In this document: in pieces, positions 13,194-21,577 of the stretch
Numbering within the stretch: the first letter of the stretch is position 1
Layout of the letters: each line of letters begins with the position of its first letter
Source: a virus
DNA: 47,632 nt
Virus record (IMG/VR): IMGVR_UViG_3300034418_007362
Location: 1 to 47,632 of that record
Reading direction: 5' to 3' (one strand)
Translations under genes and position numbers: made by a program
Notes under the pieces: generated by a model
The model's input: only the letters and a program-made list of their open reading frames with translations
Database searches by the model: none
Told to the model about the DNA's origin: nothing

Positions 13194-13455
13194 CTGGAAT
13201 ATCAAAACTAGATCCAATAGCAACAGCAGCAACCTGATTATGTGTCATTGGTTCTACACCATCAGTCGAAGTTATACCTGTGACAACATCATAGGTTGAT
13301 GATATCCCAAGAATATTATGAGTATTCATCACATTATTCGGTACAGTATAACCCACACCAGCAAATCCACTGCCGTGCATCATTCCAGTCGCATCTGAAA
13401 ACTCTGAATCAGTGAAATACATTACTGCTTCGTCATTTCTAACTATAATTACCAT
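13189..13455 (-). CDS. Small virion-associated protein, 88 aa, copy B
   Basis: An 88-aa protein starting MVIIVRNDEAVMYFTDSEFS. It shares with the next gene the start MVIIVRN, EAVM, the centre VMNTHNILGISS and the end MTHN..A...G.SF.I, so the two are tandem paralogues. Both are acidic and beta-looking, and lie between two beta-helix fibre genes. They may be fibre tips, assembly chaperones or accessory adhesins; nothing in the sequence decides. Confidence 0.65.
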   Translation of the reverse strand: MVIIVRNDEAVMYFTDSEFSDATGMMHGSGFAGVGYTVPNNVMNTHNILGISSTYDVVTGITSTDGVEPMTHNQVAAVAIGSSFDIPA

Positions 13456-13493
13456 TGATTTTACTCGATAGGGTGAAAAAATATAATGATTTT

Positions 13494-13760
13494 TTATGCA
13501 GCGATATTAAAACTGTTTCCAATCTTAACAGCAATAACCTCATTATGTGTCATTGGAGGAATTTCAGTTGATGCTACACCTGTGACTGGATCTGTTTCTG
13601 ATGATATTCCGAGAATGTTATGAGTATTCATAACAGTATCTGCTACGGTGTAACCAATACCAGCACCATGTTGCATATTAATAGCATGAGTCCACTCTGG
13701 TGTAGTGTACATCATTACTGCTTCTTCTATTGTTCCAGTGTTTCTAACTATAATTACCAT
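13494..13760 (-). CDS. Small virion-associated protein, 88 aa, copy A
   Basis: An 88-aa paralogue of the preceding downstream gene, starting MVIIVRNTGTIEEAVMMYTT. Both genes are preceded by the same short leader (GTAAAATCA-ATG), so the duplicated unit included part of the 5' region. The copies differ mostly around residues 8-35, the part most likely exposed. Position between fibre genes suggests a role in the fibre complex. Confidence 0.65.
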   Translation of the reverse strand: MVIIVRNTGTIEEAVMMYTTPEWTHAINMQHGAGIGYTVADTVMNTHNILGISSETDPVTGVASTEIPPMTHNEVIAVKIGNSFNIAA

Positions 13761-13809
13761 TGATTTTACCTGATAGTGTGAGATGTGAGAAAAGAAATGA
13801 TTTTATGTA

Positions 13810-14991
13810 TTAGTTTTGAATAAATGACCCGTTATTCCCTGTTGTATTAAAGAAAGGAGATACTTTATTTGCAGTTGCTGTGCCAGCGAAAGACCGGAAA
13901 TCTATATATGAATTTGAAAGTGCGAATAGATCTTGTTGTACATTACCAGTTACTGTGGCAGCACCAAGTTGAACTGAACCACTTTGTTGTACTACAACTC
14001 CTTTTTTGCCATTATTAGTGATTGTTGATTTTGACGCACGACAAGAAGAACTCTCAACCAAATCTATTCCACTTCCGCCATTATTAGCAATATATGAACC
14101 TTTGTAGCGACCTGTAGCATTTCTTGTATGAGTGATTCCATTATTCATGTTATTAGATATTGTCAAATTTGAAACTTGGTCGGGTGCTGTACCCAAGTCA
14201 CCAAGAATAACCCCAGAAGAATTACCAATACCTCCTCCACAATTAGTGATAGATACGTCACGCAATGTTGCATAACCACCAAAGACAAGAGCAATTCCTC
14301 TATTAGCAAAGTTATGAATTGCACAATCAATTAGTTCAATAGAACCACCTAAACCACCTTCTCTTCCATTCTGAACTCTGATTGCATCTGTAGAATCTGG
14401 ATCATTTGCAACATAATTTCCACGAATAAGAATATTTTGCAGAACAAGAGTGGACTCTGGACCAACTAAGATTCCCGTAGTGGAATTAAACTGCCATATT
14501 ACCGTGTAATAATTTCTTAGAGTAACATCATTAGTTGCTTCAGTTCCTACAGTGTAACCTCTAGTTCCACCACCATTCAGTGTAGCACCTCTTGGTTTTG
14601 TTGTTGTTGGTGCTGTACCAACATATTTAATTTGTGAACCTTGTGGGTGATCCAATCTAATTGGAGAAGTGAATAGGTAAGTTCCGCTATTAATTGAAAC
14701 TGTAACTGTTACACCACTCTTAATACGTCTTTGTGATAAGTATTCTGCTGCCTCAGTTGGTGAATTCCATGGTTTTGATAAAGTACCATCTCTTTCAGTG
14801 AGATTATTCACAGTAACATAATAAGTTGTTGATTCACTAATAACACTAGCAGCAGGATCACCATCAACGGTCAGTGCCGAATTTTTCACGTTCAAACTGG
14901 ATACCGTTGAACCAAAACTAATGTGTTGGTTTGTATCATCAATAGTTACATATCTTGCAAGTTGCGATAACTCTACGTTATAGTTTGACAT
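13810..14991 (-). CDS. Short tail-fibre/adhesin with right-handed beta-helix (393 aa)
   Basis: A 393-aa protein. It carries the same N-terminal tag (NYNVELSQLARYVTIDDT) as the 904-aa protein and, from about residue 55, the same beta-helix domain: TTYYVTVNN, AAEYLSQRRIKSGVTVTVSI, LDHPQGS, LQNILIRGNYV, CAIHNF, TITNNG. The long central stalk of the 904-aa protein is absent. The two look like a duplicated receptor-binding module on different stalks. An AATAAATA late promoter lies upstream. Confidence 0.75.
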   Translation of the reverse strand: MSNYNVELSQLARYVTIDDTNQHISFGSTVSSLNVKNSALTVDGDPAASVISESTTYYVTVNNLTERDGTLSKPWNSPTEAAEYLSQRRIKSGVTVTVSINSGTYLFTSPIRLDHPQGSQIKYVGTAPTTTKPRGATLNGGGTRGYTVGTEATNDVTLRNYYTVIWQFNSTTGILVGPESTLVLQNILIRGNYVANDPDSTDAIRVQNGREGGLGGSIELIDCAIHNFANRGIALVFGGYATLRDVSITNCGGGIGNSSGVILGDLGTAPDQVSNLTISNNMNNGITHTRNATGRYKGSYIANNGGSGIDLVESSSCRASKSTITNNGKKGVVVQQSGSVQLGAATVTGNVQQDLFALSNSYIDFRSFAGTATANKVSPFFNTTGNNGSFIQN

Positions 14992-15014
14992 TCTTAAAAT
15001 AATTTTTTTACGTG

Positions 15015-15027
15015 TATTTATTTATTG
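15015..15027 (-). promoter_or_regulatory. Late promoter AATAAATAAATAC
   Basis: Two overlapping NATAAATA matches lie about 25-35 nt upstream of the 393-aa fibre gene. Confidence 0.6.
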
Positions 15028-15044
15028 TTTTTTTATTGATACAA

Positions 15045-18000
15045 TTAATAGAGGTCATTCCAAGAAGAACCATCGTAACCCTGATGCTTATTGGTTGTTG
15101 TATTGAATACAATTGAACCAGCAGTTGTTGATGCAACTCCATCTCTTTGTGCTGTGGTCATTCTAGTTACAATCAAGAATTGATCAGTAGATTGTAACTC
15201 TAGAGATGATGCAGTGACAATTCCAGTAAATGTACCACCACCAGTTACACTTACACCAGCACCAGTAAACACTGCTCTATCAATTGTACCATCCTCGTTA
15301 GTAATTCTAACTTCTGGACCAGCACCAAGAACAAGATCACCAGTCCCACCAGGGACTTTTACAGAGAATGTATCATCAGAATTTGTGTATGTAATACGTC
15401 CATCTGAAGAATTGCCAAAGTTTGCTTCTATATTGTCTAGGAAGTTAACACTAGTAACAAAGTTTGTAACAGATACGGTAGCAGTTCCATTGGAGAATGA
15501 AGCAGCAATATTATCTCCGAAGTTAATTGTTCCAGCAGTTCCAACATTAGTAGCATCATCCTGAATAATGACTCCACTACCAGAACCAACAACACCTGTT
15601 AGTGCAGAACCATCAAGTGAAGGTAATGCTCCAGTAAGTTGACTTGCTTGAAGATCTGTAAGTCCGACACCAGAACCAGTAAATGAAGCAGCAGTAATAA
15701 TTCCAGTAGTGTTTACACTAGCATCTTCTGTAAGTGCTATAGCAACCTGTGCAACATCCGAAGCAAACAATCTTCCATCAGAATGAACAAATGAAGTTGC
15801 ACGAATCGTTCCTATAACATCAAGTTCTTGTTGTGGTTGAGTGCTGCCAATACCTACGCTATAACCAGTTCCAATACCAAGAATATTGTTATCACCAACG
15901 AGTGTAACATCACCATTGGATACAAACGACTCAGCAGTAATAATTCCAACTGTATTGATAGAGGAATCAGTAGCAAATCCAATCGCAAGTGTTGCTGTTG
16001 ATGCTGTTCCAGTTACGTTTCCTGTTAGATCTCCAGTAAATGAAGCAGCAGTAATAATACCTGAAGTATTAATTGAACCATCTCCTGTAAATCCAAGAGC
16101 AAGTGTTGCTGTTGATGCTGTTCCAGTTACATTTCCTGTTACATTACCAGTTAAGTCTCCAGTAAATGAAGCAGCAGTAATAATACCAGAAGTGTTAATA
16201 GAACCATCTCCGGTGAATCCTAGAGCAACTGTTGCTTCGGTTGCAGTTCCAATAAATGAACCAGCAGTTATAGAAAATGCTGTAATAATACCAGAAGTGT
16301 TAATAGAACCATCTCCAGTGAATCCAAGAGCAAGTGTTGCTGTTGATGCTGTTCCAGTAACATTTCCTGTTAGATCTCCAGTAAATGAAGCAGCAGTAAT
16401 AATACCTGAAGTATTGATGGAGGAATCAGTAGCAAATCCAATCGCAAGTGTTGCTGTTGATGCTGTTCCTGTTAAGTCTCCCGTAAAACTAGTTGCTGTA
16501 ATAACACCCGAAGTATTAATAGAACCATCTCCAGTGAATCCAAGAGCAACTGTTGCTACATCTGCTCTTCCTGTTAAATTTCCAGTAACATTACCAGTTA
16601 AGTCTCCGGTGAAAGAAGTAGCAGTAATGATACCAGAGGTGTTTACACTAGAATTAGATGCTAATGTCGTTGCAGTTGTTGCTGCATCTGCTGTTCCTGT
16701 TACATTTCCAGTAACATTGCCAGTTAAGTCTCCCGTAAAACTAGTTGCTGTAATAACACCTGAAGTATTAATAGAACCATCTCCAGTAAATCCTAGAGCA
16801 ACTGTTGCTTCACTTGCATTGGATGCAGTACCGGTTAAGTTACCAACAAAACCACTAGTTGCAGAAATAGCAGATGCTCCAATAATACCTGTAGTGTTGA
16901 TATTAATATCACCAGGTAAACTAGTTGCAGTTGTTGCTGTAGTTGCCGTTCCTGTTACATTACCGGTTAAGTTTCCGGTAAAGGTTGTAGCAGTTACTGA
17001 AGCAGCAGTGATGATACCAGAGGTGTTTACACTCGAATTAGATGCTAATGTCGTTGCAGTTGTTGCTGTAGTTGCTGTTCCTGTTACGTTACCAGTTAGA
17101 TTACCAGTAAAACTAGATGCCGTAATAGCTCCTGAAGTATTAATAGAACCATCTCCAGTGAATCCAAGAGCAACTGTTGCTACATTCGCGTTAGTTGCTG
17201 TAGATATTGTTCCATCAAAACTGGAAGCAGTAACGACTCCAGTTGCTAGGTTAAGTCCTGAACTGTTAAAAGTATTGCTTCCGACAAAGAAACCAGAGTC
17301 AGTAACACTTACCCCAGATCCTACATGAATAGCACCACTTTCAATCGTGGTTCCAGTTCCAACATTAACAACACCTGTTGTTGTTACATCACCATTTACA
17401 TATAATGATGTTCCCGAAGAACCTACAGAACCAACAGTTAATTGATAATCTATTGATTCCGTTCCAATTCCAACACCAGTTGCTAAATTATAGAGACCAT
17501 TCTCAACCTTTATAAAATCAGTAAATCTGATTGGGGTATAGGAAATCAATTCAAGGTGATCTGTGCTTGATAATGTATAGTTAAGGAAGTCAATTTCAGT
17601 CTGAGATTCACTGTTATAGTCGTGACTTATAACTTTAAATCCATTTCTGAATACGTCAACAAGATCTGTAGTATAGAGGAATGGGAATACTGACTGCCCA
17701 TCGAATGGAGTAATGCTAGTAGATGTTCTTGCTCTCTGATTACCTAGATGATTATATTGTACGACTTCAACATGTTCCGAAACACTGAAAGCAGCAGTAA
17801 TTAAGATTCTAAATTCATTATCTGCAGTATACCCATCACTATCTGGAGTATAATCCGCATCGTTTAGAAGAACACCATTTTCAAATACTTCAAGTGCTCC
17901 AGCAGAATTTGCAACAGGAATGAGATTTTGATGTCCTGGTACAAAACTGCTGTTAGAATAGTTGGTTGCAAGTCCAGTTCTTGCAGTCGTTGCAAAACCA

Positions 18001-19637
18001 ACAACTGTAACGACTTCATTGAGAAGTGTTCCAGAAGTAAGTTGAATTGTATTTCCTAGTCCAATAACATTAAACTCTGCGCTACTTAATCTAATACCAG
18101 AGATATAAACGTCATTATCTGTTGCTGCACTTGATGCTCCAACTGTGAACTCAGTTTGTCCTGCACCTGCTGTAATCGTTGTGACTCCAGTTCTTGCCCA
18201 TGGCGTATATTCAAAGATTTGAACATGATCATCCGCATAAGCACCAGCAGTCAGTGTAATTTGTGATGCTCCAGAAACAGTATAGTCTTCGTCACGTAAA
18301 CGAATACCATTTATAAAGACATCAACGTTACTTGCAGTAAAAGTAGATGGTGTTGTAAATACTGTTTGACCTGCAGTTGCAGTTGATGTTGATATGCCAA
18401 GTCTTGAACCATCATTAATACCAAAGATTTCATAATGATCTGTGCTATCTGCCCCAGTTACAATAATAACGTCACCAAATGATGAATTATACTCTGTACC
18501 ATCCTTTAATTTTCTAGATCCAGTACCAGAAGAACCATAATAGTAGACATCAAATGGTTTTGTTGATACGTCTTCACCAATACTAGATTGTAGTCTTACA
18601 ATTCCAGTAGCATCTAATGTATCGCCAATAGATACTCTTGCAGTTTCTGGATATGTAAAAACTTCTACTGTGCTTCCTGCTGATACTGCTGGTATTTGAA
18701 CAAATGATGATGATGAGTAATCAATATTTTCTGGTTTTATTTTTACACCATCAACAAATACATCCGTAGTATTTCTATTGTTTATCCCTGTTGCAATTCC
18801 AGTAAATGGGAAATTGGTTGTCCCACCACCAACGTTGCTATATTTAATCGACAATCTTGTATCTGATGTGTCTATAAATCCTTGTCTTGGTGGAATAGTA
18901 ACCTTTGCACTTACACCAGCTCCAGTTACAACTATATCTTCTCCAACAAAATCAACAACCTTGATTCCACCAAGATTTCCTTTAACTGTGCCACCATTTT
19001 TGACGGTTAAACTTCCAAATGTTCCCGAGTTTGCAGAAACACCATATCCGACCAAATGAATTATATCTCCGCCAGATGCACCAGATGTGAGAGTAACTAC
19101 AGTTCCACCATCAGAATTATATGCAGAGTCTGCTAATTTTAGACCGTTTTTGAATACATCAAGACCTGCTGGATCGTGATCGAAAGTAAATAAAGTTTGT
19201 CCTGGAGTAGCAGTAAACTCCTGATCCGTCCTAATTTGAATAGGATCAATCCATGTTACTCCAATGCCTGTAGAAATTACATATTGACCGTGATTTCCTT
19301 CACTATTACCAACACTAAGAGTACCACCTATCGTCGTGATTCCAGTCAGAGTGGTGTGATTTAGAGTTAGATTATCAACCGTACTTCCAACAGAAAGTTG
19401 ATTGATAGTTGCGATTCCAGTTATGTTTAGACTATCAAATGTCTGGTCACTATCACTAGGGAGTACAATTCCCGTCAAATTGGAACCATCACCATAGTAT
19501 GAGGTTGCAGAGACTGCACCAGATACTTGAATTTTTGCACCAATATCAGTCGTACCCAAACCAACTTGCGATCGGGTGTCATCTTGATTGAACAGATTTG
19601 GTGTTACTAGCGCCGCTAGATCTCTTGCTCTTGACAT
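15045..19637 (-). CDS. Long repetitive virion fibre protein (1530 aa)
   Basis: A 1530-aa structural protein. It opens MSRARDLAALVTPNLFNQDD, followed by fibre motifs (DGSNLTGI). Residues about 155-720 hold at least six copies of a domain of about 65-100 aa with the pattern VF.NG..L...DY...... and a closing 'hV.h..Y'. Residues about 770-1260 hold some 12 copies of GDGSINTSGIITAASFTGDLTGNVTG-like units, a beta-fibre repeat common in cyanophage virion proteins. The end (TTAGSIVFNTTTNKHQGYDG) looks like a fibre C-terminal domain. An AATAAATA late promoter lies 17 nt upstream. Likely a trimeric fibre; receptor unknown. Confidence 0.8.
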   Translation of the reverse strand: MSRARDLAALVTPNLFNQDDTRSQVGLGTTDIGAKIQVSGAVSATSYYGDGSNLTGIVLPSDSDQTFDSLNITGIATINQLSVGSTVDNLTLNHTTLTGITTIGGTLSVGNSEGNHGQYVISTGIGVTWIDPIQIRTDQEFTATPGQTLFTFDHDPAGLDVFKNGLKLADSAYNSDGGTVVTLTSGASGGDIIHLVGYGVSANSGTFGSLTVKNGGTVKGNLGGIKVVDFVGEDIVVTGAGVSAKVTIPPRQGFIDTSDTRLSIKYSNVGGGTTNFPFTGIATGINNRNTTDVFVDGVKIKPENIDYSSSSFVQIPAVSAGSTVEVFTYPETARVSIGDTLDATGIVRLQSSIGEDVSTKPFDVYYYGSSGTGSRKLKDGTEYNSSFGDVIIVTGADSTDHYEIFGINDGSRLGISTSTATAGQTVFTTPSTFTASNVDVFINGIRLRDEDYTVSGASQITLTAGAYADDHVQIFEYTPWARTGVTTITAGAGQTEFTVGASSAATDNDVYISGIRLSSAEFNVIGLGNTIQLTSGTLLNEVVTVVGFATTARTGLATNYSNSSFVPGHQNLIPVANSAGALEVFENGVLLNDADYTPDSDGYTADNEFRILITAAFSVSEHVEVVQYNHLGNQRARTSTSITPFDGQSVFPFLYTTDLVDVFRNGFKVISHDYNSESQTEIDFLNYTLSSTDHLELISYTPIRFTDFIKVENGLYNLATGVGIGTESIDYQLTVGSVGSSGTSLYVNGDVTTTGVVNVGTGTTIESGAIHVGSGVSVTDSGFFVGSNTFNSSGLNLATGVVTASSFDGTISTATNANVATVALGFTGDGSINTSGAITASSFTGNLTGNVTGTATTATTATTLASNSSVNTSGIITAASVTATTFTGNLTGNVTGTATTATTATSLPGDININTTGIIGASAISATSGFVGNLTGTASNASEATVALGFTGDGSINTSGVITATSFTGDLTGNVTGNVTGTADAATTATTLASNSSVNTSGIITATSFTGDLTGNVTGNLTGRADVATVALGFTGDGSINTSGVITATSFTGDLTGTASTATLAIGFATDSSINTSGIITAASFTGDLTGNVTGTASTATLALGFTGDGSINTSGIITAFSITAGSFIGTATEATVALGFTGDGSINTSGIITAASFTGDLTGNVTGNVTGTASTATLALGFTGDGSINTSGIITAASFTGDLTGNVTGTASTATLAIGFATDSSINTVGIITAESFVSNGDVTLVGDNNILGIGTGYSVGIGSTQPQQELDVIGTIRATSFVHSDGRLFASDVAQVAIALTEDASVNTTGIITAASFTGSGVGLTDLQASQLTGALPSLDGSALTGVVGSGSGVIIQDDATNVGTAGTINFGDNIAASFSNGTATVSVTNFVTSVNFLDNIEANFGNSSDGRITYTNSDDTFSVKVPGGTGDLVLGAGPEVRITNEDGTIDRAVFTGAGVSVTGGGTFTGIVTASSLELQSTDQFLIVTRMTTAQRDGVASTTAGSIVFNTTTNKHQGYDGSSWNDLY
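15880..17230 (-). repeat. Degenerate coding repeats of about 90-130 bp in the 1530-aa gene
   Basis: About a dozen units encode (A/G)FTGDGSINTSGIITA-SFTGDLTGNVTGTA variants, with unit length changed by insertion or loss of NVTG and TATTAT blocks. Neighbouring units are nearly identical in DNA, so recombination between copies can change fibre length. The repeats also leave a long open frame on the plus strand. Confidence 0.85.
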
Positions 19638-19653
19638 GGTGTAAGTTTTTAGT

Positions 19654-19661
19654 TATTTATT
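19654..19661 (-). promoter_or_regulatory. Late promoter AATAAATA
   Basis: Minus-strand AATAAATA lies 17 nt upstream of the 1530-aa fibre gene. Confidence 0.6.
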
Positions 19662-19692
19662 GGTGAATATAGTTCTGATATATATGTGAGTT

Positions 19693-21525
19693 TTAAGACT
19701 CTAATTCAGTTTTTAGAGTCCCGTCGTTTTCAACATACAAACGATAATTAGTTCCATTTGCTGATGTAAGGACGACTCCTGCCGAAGTATTAACACCAAC
19801 CTTAACATTTGATGTTGTAGAAATACCGGAAGCATAACTGGACCAGAATGATCTGTCGAGAGATGCTATAGTATTTGTAAATGTTATAATTTCAACAGTG
19901 TCTCCAGACACTGCATCAAAAGTTAATTGAATAACACTTCCATCAGTTGCGGCATAGTCAGTTCCACCAACTAATTTTGAACCATTATAATATACTTCAG
20001 TTGCACCGGGATTGTAATCAAAATTGAATTCTGAAGTTGCAACACTTACAATATTGACTTGCTTTTCATAGATGACGGTTGAGATTCCAATAAAGACCTC
20101 TGCTACATTATCAGCAATAGTGACCGAAGTAACACCAGACCCCACAAAGTTTAAAGTTGTTGCAGTTCCAATAGTAACTCCACCAGATTGAATTCCAGCA
20201 GCAGCAACAAATTCGGTAGATATACCAGATGCTAAGTTACTAATGGTAGTTATACCCGTTAGATTTGAATCAACAGATTCTAGATGATTTGTAGTTGTAA
20301 TACCACTGAATACTGAATTCACAGATGTTAAACTAGTTGTAGTTGTAACACCACTGAATAGTGCATCACCAACAGAGTTTAACGTATGTGCTGTTAAGAT
20401 TCCTGTAAATGTTGCATTACCTGAGGAATTTAATGTATTGATACTAGTAATACCAGTAAATGATGCATCTCCAACAGAGTTTAACGTATGTGCTGTTAAG
20501 ATTCCTGTAAATACTGCGTCACCAGAAGAACTTAGACGTGCTATAGTGGTATCACCAAGGATCGATACATCTCCTGAGGAGTTTAAACTAGTTACTGTTG
20601 CAATACCAAGTGTTGAAACGCCAGCAACAATATTACCTCCCGAAGAATATAAAGTATTAATAGTTCCAATACCAGATACTAAAGCATCTCCAGAGACTGT
20701 TACATCCCCAGAAGAGTTTAAATCAGTTAGTGTTGTAATACCAGATATTGTTACATTACCAGAGGCATCTAAACTACTTAAAGATGCACTACCTACTACC
20801 GATGTATCACCAAGGATTGATACATCTCCTGAGGAGTTTAAACTAGTTACTGTTGCAATACCAAGCGTTGAAACGCCAGCAACAATATTACCTCCCGAGG
20901 AATATAATGTGGTTACTGTTGCAATACCTGCAACGATATTACCACCAGAAGTATATAAAGTATTTACAGTTGCAACACCAGAAACTGATACATCACCAGA
21001 AACTGATGCATCGCCATTAACATCCAGTTCACTAGAAACTGTTACAATACCAGCAACAATAGATCCTCCTGAGGATTCGAGTTTGGTTATTGTAGCAACT
21101 CCTGCAATTATATTACCACCTAGGGAATATAGAGTGTTAATTGTTGTAATGCCGGAGAATGATGCTCCACCACTTACAATGATTTGATCGGTAACAGTTG
21201 CAAAACCGGCAACAACATTACCACCAGAAGTATATAAAGTATTGATTGTTGCAATACCTGTTATATTTGCATTCGCAACGTCAGCAAGATTTCCAGTGAT
21301 GTTTAGGTCATTTACAGTTGTAAATCCAGAAACATTAACACTATCTAAGAAACTTGCTGACCCAGTGAGTGTTAAATTAGTAGCACCTATTCCGCCTCTT
21401 ACCTCTAAATCATACTCTGGAATAGTTGAACCAATACCAACCTTACGAGTTTCTGCACTCGCATAGATTAAATCAGTGTTTACTTCTATTCCGTTCTTGA
21501 CGGTAAAGTTCTTGTTAATTCCCAT
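19693..21525 (-). CDS. Repetitive virion fibre protein (610 aa)
   Basis: A 610-aa protein starting MGINKNFTVKNGIEVNTDLI, a start seen in cyanophage fibre-like proteins. Residues about 60-440 are repeats of about 20 aa of the type (G)IATINTLYTSGGNIVAGVATVT and NSSGDVSILGDTSV, which suggest a triple beta-helix stalk. Near the C-terminus is one copy of the VYYNGSKLVGGTDY domain found six times in the 1530-aa protein. A perfect TATAAATA lies 36 nt upstream and AGGAG close to the start. It is probably a tail or whisker fibre. Confidence 0.8.
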   Translation of the reverse strand: MGINKNFTVKNGIEVNTDLIYASAETRKVGIGSTIPEYDLEVRGGIGATNLTLTGSASFLDSVNVSGFTTVNDLNITGNLADVANANITGIATINTLYTSGGNVVAGFATVTDQIIVSGGASFSGITTINTLYSLGGNIIAGVATITKLESSGGSIVAGIVTVSSELDVNGDASVSGDVSVSGVATVNTLYTSGGNIVAGIATVTTLYSSGGNIVAGVSTLGIATVTSLNSSGDVSILGDTSVVGSASLSSLDASGNVTISGITTLTDLNSSGDVTVSGDALVSGIGTINTLYSSGGNIVAGVSTLGIATVTSLNSSGDVSILGDTTIARLSSSGDAVFTGILTAHTLNSVGDASFTGITSINTLNSSGNATFTGILTAHTLNSVGDALFSGVTTTTSLTSVNSVFSGITTTNHLESVDSNLTGITTISNLASGISTEFVAAAGIQSGGVTIGTATTLNFVGSGVTSVTIADNVAEVFIGISTVIYEKQVNIVSVATSEFNFDYNPGATEVYYNGSKLVGGTDYAATDGSVIQLTFDAVSGDTVEIITFTNTIASLDRSFWSSYASGISTTSNVKVGVNTSAGVVLTSANGTNYRLYVENDGTLKTELES

Positions 21526-21560
21526 TGGTTCTCCTGAGGTTCACTTTCCCCTCCATGGTT

Positions 21561-21568
21561 TATTTATA
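21561..21568 (-). promoter_or_regulatory. Late promoter TATAAATA
   Basis: A perfect T4 late-promoter octamer, 36 nt upstream of the 610-aa fibre gene. Confidence 0.75.
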
Positions 21569-21577
21569 AAATTTTAA

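Noticed and set aside
15880-17230. CRISPR-like array of regular repeats
   Set aside because: Units are in-frame coding repeats of variable length with no unique spacers, and no cas genes are present.
15886-17328. A 480-codon open frame on the plus strand
   Set aside because: It is antisense to the repeat array of the 1530-aa fibre gene; the repeats lack stops in this frame and the translation is a Val/Pro/Ala-rich mirror of the repeat. The same holds for plus-strand frames at 20438-21187, 33123-33629, 33894-34556, 34671-35573 and 41318-42220.
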